Numbered from the stretch's first letter, positions 8,131 to 17,062 are shown. The stretch: DNA of 57,601 nucleotides from Rariglobus sp. (GCA_029266495.1 JAQSWS010000022.1:1-57601), one strand, 5' to 3'. The notes: a model not told the origin generated them from the sequence alone. Program-made: numbers and translations.

Positions 8131-9624
8131 TCAGCCTGCCGGAAGCGTGATGGAGAAGGTCGTGCCTTCGCCGGGGACGGAACTGACGTCGATCTGCCCG
8201 CCCATCTTGTCGATGCAGCGCTGCACGATCGCCAGGCCGATGCCGGTGCCCGGCACGGACTGGGACGGGTTGAGGCGCTCGAACGGCATGAAGATTTTTT
8301 TGAAATGGCGCGCATCGATGCCGATGCCGTTGTCTTCAATGGCGATCACGACCCGGCTGCCATCCCGGTGGGCCGAGCAACGGACCACGGTGGCGACGCC
8401 GGGGCGGGTGAATTTAAGGGCGTTGTCGATGAGGTTGCCGAGCGCCTGGGCCAGGCCGGCCTCGTTGGCGAAGACGTTGGGGAGAGGCCGGTCGATTTGG
8501 AAACGCGCGGTGGCGGCCTCGGCGCGTTCCCGGCGTTCGTCGACGAGGCGTTCGACGAGCGCCTCCAGTTCCACGGGCTCCAGCGACAGCTCCGAGCGGC
8601 CAAGCTGGCTGTAGTGCAGCATGTCGATCGTGAGCTGGTCCATGCGCTGGGCGGCGCGTCCGATGCGCTTCAGGTAATCCTTGTGAAGCGGCGTCAGGTT
8701 CACGCCGGCCTCCTCCAGGAGAACGTCCACGAAGTTGTGCATGGCCCGGAGCGGAGCCCTCAGGTCATGCGAAATTGAATACGTGAAGGCCTCCAGCTCG
8801 GAGTTGCGTTCGTGCAGCTCGAGGGTGCGTTCCTCCACCCGCGACTCCAGTTCGGCGGCGTGGGCGGCGAGGCGCGCCTCGGCCTGCCGGAGAGACTCCT
8901 GGGTGGCCTTCATGCGCGTGACATCGGTGACGATGCAGACCTTGCTGCCGGGGAGGCTGGAGGACTGGACGGTGTCGATGCGCACGTTGAGGCAGCGTTC
9001 ACCGGCGGGGAGTTCGAGCTGTCCTCCGGCGGCCGTCCTGGTCAGGGCGACCAGGGCGGCCGGATCGTCGATCGTCAGGACCTCGGTCAGCATGCGCCCG
9101 ATCAAGGGTTCGGAATGGTTCATCAACGTGGAGAACGCACGGTTGTGGCGGGCGATGGCGAGTTCCTCGGTGAGGAGGCAGATGCCGTCGGTGATGGCGT
9201 CGAAGGTGAGCTGCCATTCCGCGGCCATGGTCTGGGCGTTGATCTCGGCCTGGCGTGTGCGCAGGAGGGCGCGCACGGTGGCAATGAGTTCATCCGCCTC
9301 CACGGGGATGCACAGGTAGGCGTCGGCGCCCTGCTGGAGGCCGACCACGCGGTCGCCGACTGCGGTGAAGGCGGCAGAGGTTTGCAGCACGGGAATCGCC
9401 GAAGTCCCGGCGTTTTGGCGGAGCTGGCGGCAGACTTCGAAGCCGCTCATGTCGGGCAGGCGGACGTCGAGGATGACGAGGTCGGCCTCCGGCGCGAGGT
9501 TGAGGCCCTCGGCTCCGGAGGAGGCCTGGCGGACATCAAAGCCGGCGCGCTCAAGGTAGCGCACGTGGACGTAGCGATTGTGCTCGTTGTCATCCACGAC
9601 AAGAATGGTGTTTTCGGGGTTCAT
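8131..9624 (-). CDS. Hybrid sensor histidine kinase (receiver, PAS-like, HisKA, HATPase)
   Basis: 497 residues, no membrane segment. A receiver domain at about 1-120 has ILVVDDNEHN and phospho-Asp in VILDVRLPDMSGFE; the expected late Lys region reads CIPVEAD, so the conserved Lys seems lost. A PAS-like domain at about 135-235 follows, then a coiled coil, HisKA with His in FTYSISHDLRAPLRAM (about 288), and HATPase with EDNGIGID and GTGIGLAIV. The order suggests a cytosolic kinase regulated by its own N-terminal receiver, as in phosphorelays. It is the second gene after the 9621-11696 kinase with an ATGA overlap, so the upstream hybrid kinase could be its phosphodonor. Confidence 0.92.
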   Translation of the reverse strand: MNPENTILVVDDNEHNRYVHVRYLERAGFDVRQASSGAEGLNLAPEADLVILDVRLPDMSGFEVCRQLRQNAGTSAIPVLQTSAAFTAVGDRVVGLQQGADAYLCIPVEADELIATVRALLRTRQAEINAQTMAAEWQLTFDAITDGICLLTEELAIARHNRAFSTLMNHSEPLIGRMLTEVLTIDDPAALVALTRTAAGGQLELPAGERCLNVRIDTVQSSSLPGSKVCIVTDVTRMKATQESLRQAEARLAAHAAELESRVEERTLELHERNSELEAFTYSISHDLRAPLRAMHNFVDVLLEEAGVNLTPLHKDYLKRIGRAAQRMDQLTIDMLHYSQLGRSELSLEPVELEALVERLVDERRERAEAATARFQIDRPLPNVFANEAGLAQALGNLIDNALKFTRPGVATVVRCSAHRDGSRVVIAIEDNGIGIDARHFKKIFMPFERLNPSQSVPGTGIGLAIVQRCIDKMGGQIDVSSVPGEGTTFSITLPAG

Positions 9625-11696
9625 TCGAATGCGTGTCGCCGTCTGGCCCGGGCGATTTCATGGATGAGGGCGGTGCGGTAGACGGAATCGTTGGGCGGAC
9701 CCTTGCGGATGAGGGTGGTGGCATGCTGCCGGAGGTAATCGCGCTCCTCGTCGCTGAATACCTGGGAGGAGTGGATGATCAGCGAGCCGTTTTGGGCCGC
9801 CTTTTGAAGCCGGGCAATCAGACGGATGCCGGAGTCGTCGGGAAGCACGACGTCGGTGAACACGAGCGCGGGCCGCCGTTCCTGGAGCATCACCACGGCG
9901 TCACCGGCGGTTTCGACTTCAAGCACGTTCAACTGGAATTCCTCCAGAACGGTTCGGAGGAGTTGCCGGGCATCGGAGCTGGCGTCCACCACGATGGCGG
10001 TGAGTCGCGAGCGGACGTGCAGCTTTCCCAGGCAGGCGACCAGCTGGTCGGTGCGGGGAGTGGCGGGGAGAAAGGCATCCACCAGGTGGGCGTCGGTGTC
10101 TGCCGGCCGGTCATCGCCAGTGACGATGAATGCCGGGAGCGAGGCCCGGGGAGGCGGCCAGGATGCGGCGAGCAAGCGGATGCTTGAGGCCGAGTTGGTG
10201 ACGATTGCCGAGACGGAAACGCGTTTCAGAACGTCGATCGCCTCCTGGGTGGTGCGGGTGAGCACCGCCTTGAACGGAGTATGATCGAGGATGTGTTCGT
10301 AACTGAAAAGGGCGTCCGGGCGGTCGTCCACGAAAAGAACGATCTGGGGAATGTCCTTTTTTTCGGGTGCTCTGCGAAGCGGGGCGGTCGAGGCGGATTC
10401 CGGGCTGATTGCAAGCGGGAGATCTACCCAGAAGGTCGAGCCCCGGCCAACGGTGCTTTCCAGCCGGATGCCGCCGCCGAGCATTTCGGCGAGGCGGCGG
10501 GAGAGGGCGAGGCCGAGGCCGGTTCCCTTGATCTTTTGCTGGAAGGGATTCTGCACCTGGTAAAACTCCTCGAAGACTTTGTCCTGATGTTCCGCGGGAA
10601 TGCCGATGCCGGTGTCACGGACGCAGAAGATCACGCGCGGGCCTTCCACGGAGGCACTGACGCGAACCTCGCCCTCCTGGGTGTATTTGAGGGCGTTCGA
10701 GACGAGGTTGCGGAGGATCTGGGAGAGCTTGCGTTCGTCGGAGACGATCTCGAGTGGCTCCGGGGCGTCGAAGACCAGGGTCACGGCGGTGTTGTTCTCG
10801 ACCAGAGGGCGAAGCATGCCACGGAGCGTGGCAAACAGCTCGTTCACGGAGACGACGGCGGGGGTGACCTGGATTTTGCCTGCATCGGCCTTGGCCAGGT
10901 CCAGAAGATCGTTCACGAGTTCGGAAAGATCACGGGCGGCCCGGTTGATGAAGCGGGCCTGTTTTTCCTGCTCGGCCGTGAGTTCGCCATCGATGCGCTC
11001 GAGCAGCATCCGGGAAAGGCTGATGATCGAGTGGAGCGGCGTGCGGAATTCGTGGGTGATGTTGGACAGGAAACGGGACTTGAGCTCGACGGCCTTGTGG
11101 ATCTCCTGCGCGCGATAATCGAGTTCGGCATAAAGGGACGACACTCCGCGGTAGGTTTCCTCCAGTTCGCGGTTGAGCTGGGCGCGTTCGGATTCGCTCT
11201 TGTCGAGCGCGAGGAGCAGGTCGATGAGCTCACGGTCCTGTTTTTCGATGTCGGAGGCGGAGTCCGGCGGAAAAAGTTTGAGCAATGCGCCGGACACGCG
11301 GGCGGCGACGACCGGAAGCGGATCCATGAAGCAGCGGGGGATGTTTTTCCCCAGGCGGACCACGGTGCCTTGGGCGGAGGTGTTCACTTCGACGCGCGAC
11401 ATGAAACGCCGCAGGGAAAGTAAACCGGTCTCGTCGTGGGCGGCCGCGCCGGGCCGGCTGTCACGGATCGTGATATCGAGAACATCGTCGCCTTCCTCGC
11501 GACCCAGGCAGAACTCCACGCGTCCGCCGCCGGCCCGGCGTGAGACAGTGCGGGCGACTTCGGAGACGACCGTGGCGATGCGCAGGCAATCGTGTTGTTC
11601 GAAACCGAGAAGATCGGCGATCTCTCTCGCGCGCCGGCGGGCCAGCGCGACGTGCGACTCGCCGCCCAATTCGACGGTCAGCAGGTCCGTGGTCAT
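9621..11696 (-). CDS. Hybrid histidine kinase with degenerate RsbT-like N-terminal domain
   Basis: 691 residues, cytosolic. Residues about 1-125 resemble RsbT/RsbW-type ATPase domains (ARRRAREIADLLGF, then TVVSEVARTVSRRAGGG), but the N-box Asn of SELARN is Thr and the later glycine boxes are eroded. A coiled coil leads to HisKA with His in FLSNITHEFRTPLHS (about 215) and a complete HATPase (RDTGIGIP, GTGLGLALS). Two receiver-like domains follow: the first (IVLFVDDRPDALF) lacks a clear phospho-Asp, while the second keeps Asp in LVFTDVVLPDDSG and Lys in TLIRKGPP. The gene overlaps the next kinase by four bases. The degenerate front domain suggests partner binding rather than kinase activity. 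Confidence 0.9.
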   Translation of the reverse strand: MTTDLLTVELGGESHVALARRRAREIADLLGFEQHDCLRIATVVSEVARTVSRRAGGGRVEFCLGREEGDDVLDITIRDSRPGAAAHDETGLLSLRRFMSRVEVNTSAQGTVVRLGKNIPRCFMDPLPVVAARVSGALLKLFPPDSASDIEKQDRELIDLLLALDKSESERAQLNRELEETYRGVSSLYAELDYRAQEIHKAVELKSRFLSNITHEFRTPLHSIISLSRMLLERIDGELTAEQEKQARFINRAARDLSELVNDLLDLAKADAGKIQVTPAVVSVNELFATLRGMLRPLVENNTAVTLVFDAPEPLEIVSDERKLSQILRNLVSNALKYTQEGEVRVSASVEGPRVIFCVRDTGIGIPAEHQDKVFEEFYQVQNPFQQKIKGTGLGLALSRRLAEMLGGGIRLESTVGRGSTFWVDLPLAISPESASTAPLRRAPEKKDIPQIVLFVDDRPDALFSYEHILDHTPFKAVLTRTTQEAIDVLKRVSVSAIVTNSASSIRLLAASWPPPRASLPAFIVTGDDRPADTDAHLVDAFLPATPRTDQLVACLGKLHVRSRLTAIVVDASSDARQLLRTVLEEFQLNVLEVETAGDAVVMLQERRPALVFTDVVLPDDSGIRLIARLQKAAQNGSLIIHSSQVFSDEERDYLRQHATTLIRKGPPNDSVYRTALIHEIARARRRHAFE

Positions 11697-11916
11697 GGTT
11701 CGGCGGGCTGCGAGGTCATCGGCGTCCGCTCCAGGTTACGGCGGGCAGCCGGGAGTCCTTGGCTGGCTGACAGGGGCGGGTGTGGATTTTGTCATGAGCC
11801 TGCGCAATGGCTCTCTCGACTCGAAGCGGGAGAGTTTTGGAGGGATTGACCACGAGAGGGGAGGGACTGGAGGAGGAGCGCCCGGGAATGCCTCCTTCCG
11901 TCGAGAGCTCGGGAAC

Positions 11917-12387
11917 TCAGCCAAAGTCGAGCGTGGGTAGTGGAGGGAAAAATGTCTTCCCCTCGAAGAGTGCGACCAAGTCCTCAAGCGCGGGGTATTT
12001 CTCGCAGTAGAAATCGGCGCCGAGTGCCTGTGCGGTTTCCATGTCGAGAGGGCGGTTGGAGGAGCTCATGATCACAATGGGCAGATCGTTGAGCGCCGGT
12101 TGTGAGCGGATCCACTTCAAGACCTCGAAACCGTCTTTTCGCGGGAGTTTGAGATCGAGGAAGACAACAAGGGGAAGCAGTTCGGAGGGGTTTCGCAGCC
12201 GGGCCTGAAAATAAGCGATGGCCTGTTCTCCATCGGTCGCGATGTTGATGGGACTGGTGACATTGGCGCGCTTGAGCAGCAGCTGAATCAGCAGGATGGC
12301 ATCATCGTCGTCATCGACCAGCAACACGGGGTTCGGGCTGGAAATATCGAAGGAAAAAGGAACGTGAGGGCTCGAAAGCGCTTTCAT
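11917..12387 (-). CDS. Rcp1-like single-domain response regulator
   Basis: 156 residues in one receiver domain: VLLVDDDDDAILLIQLLL for the acidic pocket, phospho-Asp in VFLDLKLPRKDGFEVLKWI, switch residue in IVIMSSSNR, and Lys in the CEKYP segment. A short proline-rich tail follows. There is no output domain. It lies 220 bases upstream of the two hybrid kinases in the same orientation, so it may be their target or start the same transcript. The first 15 residues are not part of the domain; the ATG at 12387 is the first available Met. Confidence 0.9.
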   Translation of the reverse strand: MKALSSPHVPFSFDISSPNPVLLVDDDDDAILLIQLLLKRANVTSPINIATDGEQAIAYFQARLRNPSELLPLVVFLDLKLPRKDGFEVLKWIRSQPALNDLPIVIMSSSNRPLDMETAQALGADFYCEKYPALEDLVALFEGKTFFPPLPTLDFG

Positions 12388-12581
12388 GTAAATTGCATCG
12401 AAGATGGATGGGGCTGTATCGCTCCGGGCGCTTTCGCGGGAGGAGGCTCAATAACACGGACGTTGCATTCGCCTCTGTCGAGAGCGGCGGAACGAAGGAA
12501 GGTGCGAACCGCACATTTCCCGACAGGACGCTAGGAGAATCCCCGGTAATTAGGGAGTAACGAGATCGGGCCCGAATCGAA

Positions 12582-13220
12582 TCAGGCGCTTAGGGCGAGC
12601 GTCTTCGATTTTTCTTCCTCGGTGGAAGGGTGCGGATCGGCGGTGGGCTGCTCGCAAAGTTTGCAAACGCGTTCGTGAGCCCAGGCAAGCCGGTTGGAAA
12701 CCTCGTAAGGATGGAGGCGCAGCAGTTGCGCAATATTGACGAAAGACATGCCGAGCACCTGCCGCAGGGCGAGCAGTTCGCAGTCCCGGGGATCAAGCTT
12801 GCCGGGATGCCGGACGATCACCCGCACCAGGGTGTGCAGGTCGAGACCGGGCAGGCTGCATGCGGGTGTGCCGTTGCGGCGGCGGGCGATGGGGCCGGCC
12901 GACTTGTGGTGATACGTGCGCACGAACCGGAAGCAGGCATAGTAAATCCACTCGACCACGACGGACGATCCCTTGCTGCGCTCCAGCCGCCGGCGGGCGC
13001 GGGAAAACACCTGCTGGGTGATTTTCTCCGCGGCGACCTCGTCCCGCAGGAGCGCGTGGGTGAGATGAAAGATGGCCTGGTGGTGATTACGGATCAGCGT
13101 GATGAGGGCGATGGGATCGCGAGGCTGGTAGTGATCGCGCGACCAGCTGTCGGTGCCCGAGATGGCCGCCGGGGACGACGGCGCGAAGGCGAAGGCGACG
13201 GGTGAGATGGAGGCATACAT
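12582..13220 (-). CDS. ECF-like RNA polymerase sigma factor
   Basis: 212 residues. After a 30-residue extension, about residues 35-110 match sigma-70 region 2 (IRNHHQAIFHLTHALLRDE and ITQQVFSRARRRLE). About residues 125-190 match region 4 (LDPRDCELLALRQVLGMSFV, then the helix-turn-helix LLRLHPYEVSNRLAWAHERV). Region 3 is absent, as in ECF sigma factors. Sequence identity to well-known groups seems low: the region 4 helix uses HPYEVSNRL in place of the usual T-V-x-S-R-L. A small acidic protein gene lies directly upstream (12-base gap) and may regulate it. Target promoters are unknown, but stress genes nearby share an upstream motif. Confidence 0.8.
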   Translation of the reverse strand: MYASISPVAFAFAPSSPAAISGTDSWSRDHYQPRDPIALITLIRNHHQAIFHLTHALLRDEVAAEKITQQVFSRARRRLERSKGSSVVVEWIYYACFRFVRTYHHKSAGPIARRRNGTPACSLPGLDLHTLVRVIVRHPGKLDPRDCELLALRQVLGMSFVNIAQLLRLHPYEVSNRLAWAHERVCKLCEQPTADPHPSTEEEKSKTLALSA

Positions 13221-13232
13221 GAGGATGTGAAG

Positions 13233-13613
13233 TCAGGAGTTTTTCCGGCGGCGGGCGGCGAGCATCTGGTCGTGTTGCGCTTCCTCGATGCCTTCGATCG
13301 CGAGGCGTTCGGTCATGTCATCATCATCGGCTTCGTTGTAGGTCGGAGTTTGATGGCCGGGAACGGAGATGGGATCGCTGGGATCGCGATTGAGGGAAAG
13401 CGCGATGGACGGGCTGTCGTCCGAGGTGGTATCGGGCAGGTCGCGCCCTTGGAGTTCTTGGCGGGCCATGCGGCGGTCGCCGGTCGTGATGAAGTCGCGT
13501 CCGTCGATGAGTGCGATTTCATGGGCGCGGCGTTCGATCATGGAGCGGGTGATTTCTCCTGCATCGGCGCCGTGTAAAAGGATTTTTCCGGAATTGGATT
13601 CGTGTGAATTCAT
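13233..13613 (-). CDS. Small acidic protein encoded directly before the sigma factor
   Basis: 126 residues, hydrophilic, no membrane segment or signal peptide. The N-terminal third contains ITRSMIERRAHEIALIDGRD and RRMARQELQGR, a pattern I associate with short uncharacterised Opitutaceae proteins; the match to a named Pfam family is not certain. The C-terminus is acidic (EADDDDMTERLAIEG). The gene ends 12 bases before the sigma factor start, so they are likely co-transcribed, and a regulatory role towards the sigma factor is plausible but only inferred. The start ATG at 13613 fits; a longer frame reads upstream noise. Confidence 0.7.
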   Translation of the reverse strand: MNSHESNSGKILLHGADAGEITRSMIERRAHEIALIDGRDFITTGDRRMARQELQGRDLPDTTSDDSPSIALSLNRDPSDPISVPGHQTPTYNEADDDDMTERLAIEGIEEAQHDQMLAARRRKNS

Positions 13614-13786
13614 GAGACGAAGCTTTGGGGGATGTGGGGGGAAATTAGAATTCGGAGTATAGCCAGAGTGCCATGTGACAGGCATCAGGCTTTGGCCCCA
13701 AGTCAGGGTCGGGCACTCGTAAAAACCGGCGCGCCCGGGGAGCAAAAACGGACCTCGCTTCGTTGTCCGCGGCGGCGTTTTTAAGA

Positions 13787-13818
13787 CAAAAAAACCGCCG
13801 GCGTGGGAACGCCGGCGG
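13787..13818 (-). terminator. Rho-independent terminator after the BON lipoprotein gene
   Basis: A perfect 9-base-pair stem (CCGCCGGCG at 13795-13803 with CGCCGGCGG at 13810-13818) and 6-base loop. Read on the minus strand it is followed by seven T residues. It lies 37 bases after the BON gene stop. Confidence 0.88.
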
Positions 13819-13854
13819 CGGAGGAGCAGGGGAACTGAACGCCCCTGTGTCAGG

Positions 13855-14181
13855 TTACTTGACGACAATGTTGTTTTTGACCTCCCGCACGCCCTCGATG
13901 CTGGCGGCAATGCGTTCGGCGCGCTCCTTTTCGGCGGAGGTCGATACGAAGCCGCTCAACGAAACGGTGCCGCGGAAGGTATCGACGTTGATTTCGCGGG
14001 CCTTGACGACGTCGTCCGAGGTGAGGGCGGATTTCACTTTGGCGGTGATGGCGGAATTATCGATGTATTCGCCGGTGCTTTCCTTGGTGGCGGTTCCTGC
14101 ACAACCGGTGCTGAGCAGGACGGCCCCGGTTCCGATAAACATGGCAAGGCAGGTGCTGATGATGCGAAGGGAGGTTTTCAT
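13855..14181 (-). CDS. BON-domain lipoprotein
   Basis: 108 residues. The signal peptide ends in a lipobox (LLSTGC, Cys at about 27), so the protein is probably a periplasmic or outer-membrane lipoprotein. One BON domain fills residues about 40-108: ITAKVKSALTSDDVVKAREI, VSLSGFVSTSAEKERAERI, and the final V-x-x-V-K-N-N-I. BON domains bind membranes or phospholipids, and this OsmY-like type is typically induced by osmotic or envelope stress. The gene is single, followed by a strong terminator, and divergent from the NarL-type kinase gene at 14389 over 207 bases. Confidence 0.92.
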   Translation of the reverse strand: MKTSLRIISTCLAMFIGTGAVLLSTGCAGTATKESTGEYIDNSAITAKVKSALTSDDVVKAREINVDTFRGTVSLSGFVSTSAEKERAERIAASIEGVREVKNNIVVK

Positions 14182-14261
14182 GATGTTATTTATTGTAAGG
14201 TTACGCGCATCATCTTACCGAAGGGACGCTGCGTATTCTACCGAGGGGAAGGCAGTTCCAC

Positions 14262-14279
14262 GCATCGGGATTTATCCCC
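14262..14279 (-). promoter_or_regulatory. Candidate motif upstream of the BON lipoprotein gene
   Basis: On the minus strand this reads GGGGATAAATCCCGATGC, similar to the motif seen upstream of other stress and signalling genes. It is about 80 bases before the BON gene start. The half-sites GGGAT/ATCCC form an inverted repeat. Confidence 0.28.
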
Positions 14280-14305
14280 GCATAGCTCATGAAAAATTCC
14301 AGGAT

Positions 14306-14324
14306 GGGGAAACCCCCCGATGCC
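14306..14324 (+). promoter_or_regulatory. Candidate motif upstream of the NarL-type kinase gene
   Basis: GGGGAAACCCCCCGATGCC, in the orientation of the kinase gene and about 65 bases before its GTG start. Similar to elements at 4254, 16976 and 28587. Confidence 0.28.
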
Positions 14325-14388
14325 GGACGCCTCTTAATTACGATATAGTGCACGGGAACTGTTTCTATCCACAGACTACCCTAGCCCT

Positions 14389-16098
14389 GTGATATCCGCC
14401 ACATTAGCATCCCACATCCTTTCAGCGTCCGAGACATTGAGGACCATCAATGTGCTGGTGGTCGAGGACCAGGAGGACGACTACGTCTACCTGGAGCGTA
14501 TTCTCAGGAAGGCGTCGTTTGCCCGTTATGAACTGGTCTGGTGCCCGACTTACGAGGCTGGGCTGGAGGCTCTTGCCGCCAAGCGCCACGATGTCGCCCT
14601 GTTTGATTACAACCTCGGCTCGGGCACCGGCCTCGATCTCTTGAGAGAGGCGATCAACATGGGGTGTGAGCAGCCGGTCATTCTGCTCACGGGCCACGAC
14701 AGTCCCGAAGTGGACCGCGAGGCGCTGGGTGCGGGTGCGGCCGACTATCTTTGCAAGAACGGGCTCAACATCACCCAGTTGGAGCGCGCCATCCGGTATT
14801 CGCTACGGCATGCCCTGATGCTTGCCTCGGTAAAAAAGAGCCAGCACCAGCTGGAGTTGTTCATGCGCAATGTGCCTTGCGCGGTCTGCATTCGGGATGA
14901 AGACGGGCGCTACGTGTTCCAAAACGAGCGGTTCAAGACCCACTTTGAGAACGCACCGGTCAGTTCCATCTGGGAGCCGACGGCTTCCGACGAGCCGCGG
15001 TCGTTTACCGATGGCGAGCACTATTGGCTCGTGAGTTCATTTCCAATGGACCAAGGGCATGGCGGCCACCTTCAGGGGCTCGCGGCGATCGAGATCACCG
15101 AGCGCATCAAGGCGGAGGAGATGCTGCTTCAGACCACGGGCCTGTTGAACGGCATTCTGAAGAGCCTGCCGGTGATCGCGTGGAGTGTGGACGGGGAAGG
15201 CACCATTCTTGAGGCCCGGGGCAGCGGATTGGACGGAGTGGGGCTCAACGGCGACCAACTCGTCGGACGTTCGCTCGCCGATTTTTCCGCCAATGCCGCG
15301 ACGGAGCTGGCGAAAACATTTCAGACGGGGCACGCCAACTTCATCCTGCCGATCACCCACGAGGGTCGTGAACACGCGTTCGATACGTTTTTTCATCAGA
15401 CGCACACGCAAGGCCGCAGCGCCGTTGGCTTCTCCATCGATATCACGGAGCGCCGCTGGCTTGAGCGAAAGGTCCTGCTCATCAGTGATACGGAGCAGCT
15501 GCGCATCGGCGCCGATTTGCACGATGGACTGGGCCAGCACCTGACGGGCATCGCCTGCATGGCGGCCGCGTTGCGCGACCGGTTGAAAGCGGCGGACCGG
15601 CCGGAGACGAAGCAGGCCGACGAGATTGCGCGCCTGGTCAATGAAGCCACTTCGCAAACCCGCGCGCTCGCCCGAGGCCTGTGTCCGGTGCAGCTCGACC
15701 AATCGGGTCTGCAGGCCGCGCTCGAGCATCTGGCCTATCAAATGGAACTCGTGCACGGCATCGAATGCCATTTTCGCGCCGACGACGAACCATTCGATTG
15801 CGAGCACGACAGCGCGCTTCACCTCTACCGCATCACGCAGGAGGCGCTGCACAACGCCACGCGCCACGGCAAGGCGCGGCGCATTGAGGTGGTGCTCGAC
15901 TCCGGGCCGAACGGCCGCCGCCTTGCCATCGAGGACAATGGCCAGGGCTTCGATCCCGGGCTTCCGCAGGGCCCCGGTGTCGGTCTGCGCCTGATGCAAT
16001 ACCGGGCCGCCATGATCGGCGGAAATCTTTCAATCGAGTCGCAACCGCAAGGCGGAACGCGGGTCGAGTGCGTCTTTCCCTTCACCATCGACAAATGA
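14389..16098 (+). CDS. NarL-type sensor histidine kinase with receiver and two PAS domains
   Basis: 569 residues, cytosolic. An N-terminal receiver (about 18-140) has LVVEDQEDD and phospho-Asp in ALFDYNLGSGTG. Two PAS domains follow (about 150-240 and 250-370, the second ending VGFSIDITERR). HisKA_3 carries the phosphoacceptor His in GADLHDGLGQHLTGI, and the HATPase has ITQEALHNATRHG, EDNGQGFDP and GPGVGLRLM. This is the NarX/DegS-type kinase family. Its gene overlaps the LuxR-type regulator gene by ATGA, so the two form a pair. The start is GTG; no ATG is suitably placed before the receiver domain. The input signal is unknown. Confidence 0.92.
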   Translation: MISATLASHILSASETLRTINVLVVEDQEDDYVYLERILRKASFARYELVWCPTYEAGLEALAAKRHDVALFDYNLGSGTGLDLLREAINMGCEQPVILLTGHDSPEVDREALGAGAADYLCKNGLNITQLERAIRYSLRHALMLASVKKSQHQLELFMRNVPCAVCIRDEDGRYVFQNERFKTHFENAPVSSIWEPTASDEPRSFTDGEHYWLVSSFPMDQGHGGHLQGLAAIEITERIKAEEMLLQTTGLLNGILKSLPVIAWSVDGEGTILEARGSGLDGVGLNGDQLVGRSLADFSANAATELAKTFQTGHANFILPITHEGREHAFDTFFHQTHTQGRSAVGFSIDITERRWLERKVLLISDTEQLRIGADLHDGLGQHLTGIACMAAALRDRLKAADRPETKQADEIARLVNEATSQTRALARGLCPVQLDQSGLQAALEHLAYQMELVHGIECHFRADDEPFDCEHDSALHLYRITQEALHNATRHGKARRIEVVLDSGPNGRRLAIEDNGQGFDPGLPQGPGVGLRLMQYRAAMIGGNLSIESQPQGGTRVECVFPFTIDK

Positions 16099-16805
16099 AA
16101 TCAACGTTGACCGCCCCGGCACAGCCCGTTTCCACAGCCAGCCCCGACGCGGCCAAGCGACGTATTTTCCTTGTCGATGATCATCCGATCACCCGGCAGG
16201 GAGTGGTTGTTCTCATCAACCAGGAACCCGACCTCGAAGTGTGCGGAGAGGCCGACAGCGCTCCCAAGGCCTTTGATCTTTTGCAGAAAAGCAAAGCCGA
16301 TCTGGCGGTGGTGGACATCTCGCTCAAAACCACCAGCGGCATCGAGCTGACGAAAAATCTCAAGGTGCTTCTCCCCGACCTGCCCGTCCTCATCATGTCG
16401 ATGCACGATGAGAGTCTTTATGCCGAGCGGGCATTGCGCGCCGGAGCCAAGGGCTACGTGATGAAGCAGGAGGCCAGCGACAACATTCTGATCGCCATCC
16501 GTCGCATCCTCGACGGGGAACTCTACCTGAGCGAAAAGATGAAGGAGAAAATGCTCCATCGACTGGTGCATAACCGCAAGGACGAGGTGGTGTTTTCGAT
16601 CGACACGTTGAGCGATCGTGAAATGGAGGTCTTTCAGCTGATCGGCAATGGATTCAGCACGCGTCAGATCGCCACCAAGCTCAACCTGAGCGTAAAGACC
16701 ATCGATTCCTACCGCGAGCACCTGAAGCTCAAGCTTCACATCGAAAAAGGGGCGGATCTCGTGCGACACGCGATCCAGTGGGTGAAGAGCGAGAATATCG
16801 TTTGA
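16095..16805 (+). CDS. NarL/FixJ-family response regulator
   Basis: 236 residues. The receiver domain at about 20-140 has IFLVDDHPITRQG, phospho-Asp in LAVVDISLKTTSGIE, and Lys in YVMKQEAS. A LuxR-type helix-turn-helix lies at about 170-235: LSDREMEVFQLIGNGFSTRQ then LNLSVKTIDSYREHLKLKL. It is a transcription factor partnered with the HisKA_3 kinase just upstream, with which it shares an ATGA overlap. Its targets are unknown; as in related pairs it may act on genes nearby or on its own promoter. Confidence 0.95.
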   Translation: MKSTLTAPAQPVSTASPDAAKRRIFLVDDHPITRQGVVVLINQEPDLEVCGEADSAPKAFDLLQKSKADLAVVDISLKTTSGIELTKNLKVLLPDLPVLIMSMHDESLYAERALRAGAKGYVMKQEASDNILIAIRRILDGELYLSEKMKEKMLHRLVHNRKDEVVFSIDTLSDREMEVFQLIGNGFSTRQIATKLNLSVKTIDSYREHLKLKLHIEKGADLVRHAIQWVKSENIV

Positions 16806-16870
16806 TCCGGGTTTCTTCGCGCCCGCGTCCTCCCCGGCCGGACACTGGTTTCCGACACCCGCGTCGGGAT

Positions 16871-16892
16871 GTAGCCGGCTCAAGGAGCCGGA
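16871..16892. repeat. REP-like hairpin (GTAG-type)
   Basis: GTAG followed by a perfect 7-base-pair stem, CCGGCTC (16875-16881) with GAGCCGG (16885-16891), and a 3-base loop. It starts with the same GTAG as the elements at 31740 and 43305. It lies 66 bases after the response regulator stop and lacks a T run. Confidence 0.4.
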
Positions 16893-16975
16893 CATCGACG
16901 TCTCCGGTTGCCTGACTCTGTTTTGAGGCGGGTGAAGATATGTGCTGGTGACTGCCTTGTCATCCGCGTGTCGGT

Positions 16976-16992
16976 GGGGAATCCCCCATGGC
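16976..16992 (+). promoter_or_regulatory. Candidate motif upstream of the sigma-54 activator gene
   Basis: GGGGAATCCCCCATGGC, a palindrome flanked by ATGGC, about 71 bases before the start at 17063. Similar to 4254, 14306 and 28587. Confidence 0.3.
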
Positions 16993-17062
16993 TGCAACCG
17001 TGGATTTGCCCGGGTTGAGAACGAACTAAGCCGGATTTTTACGGCTCAGGCATTCGCTTAAA

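Noticed and set aside
10281-11423. Plus-strand frame opposite the RsbT-like hybrid kinase
   Set aside because: Antisense of HisKA and HATPase domains; no protein features.
16806-17062. Sigma-54 promoter before the NtrC-type gene
   Set aside because: No GG at -24 with GC at -12 at proper spacing was found.
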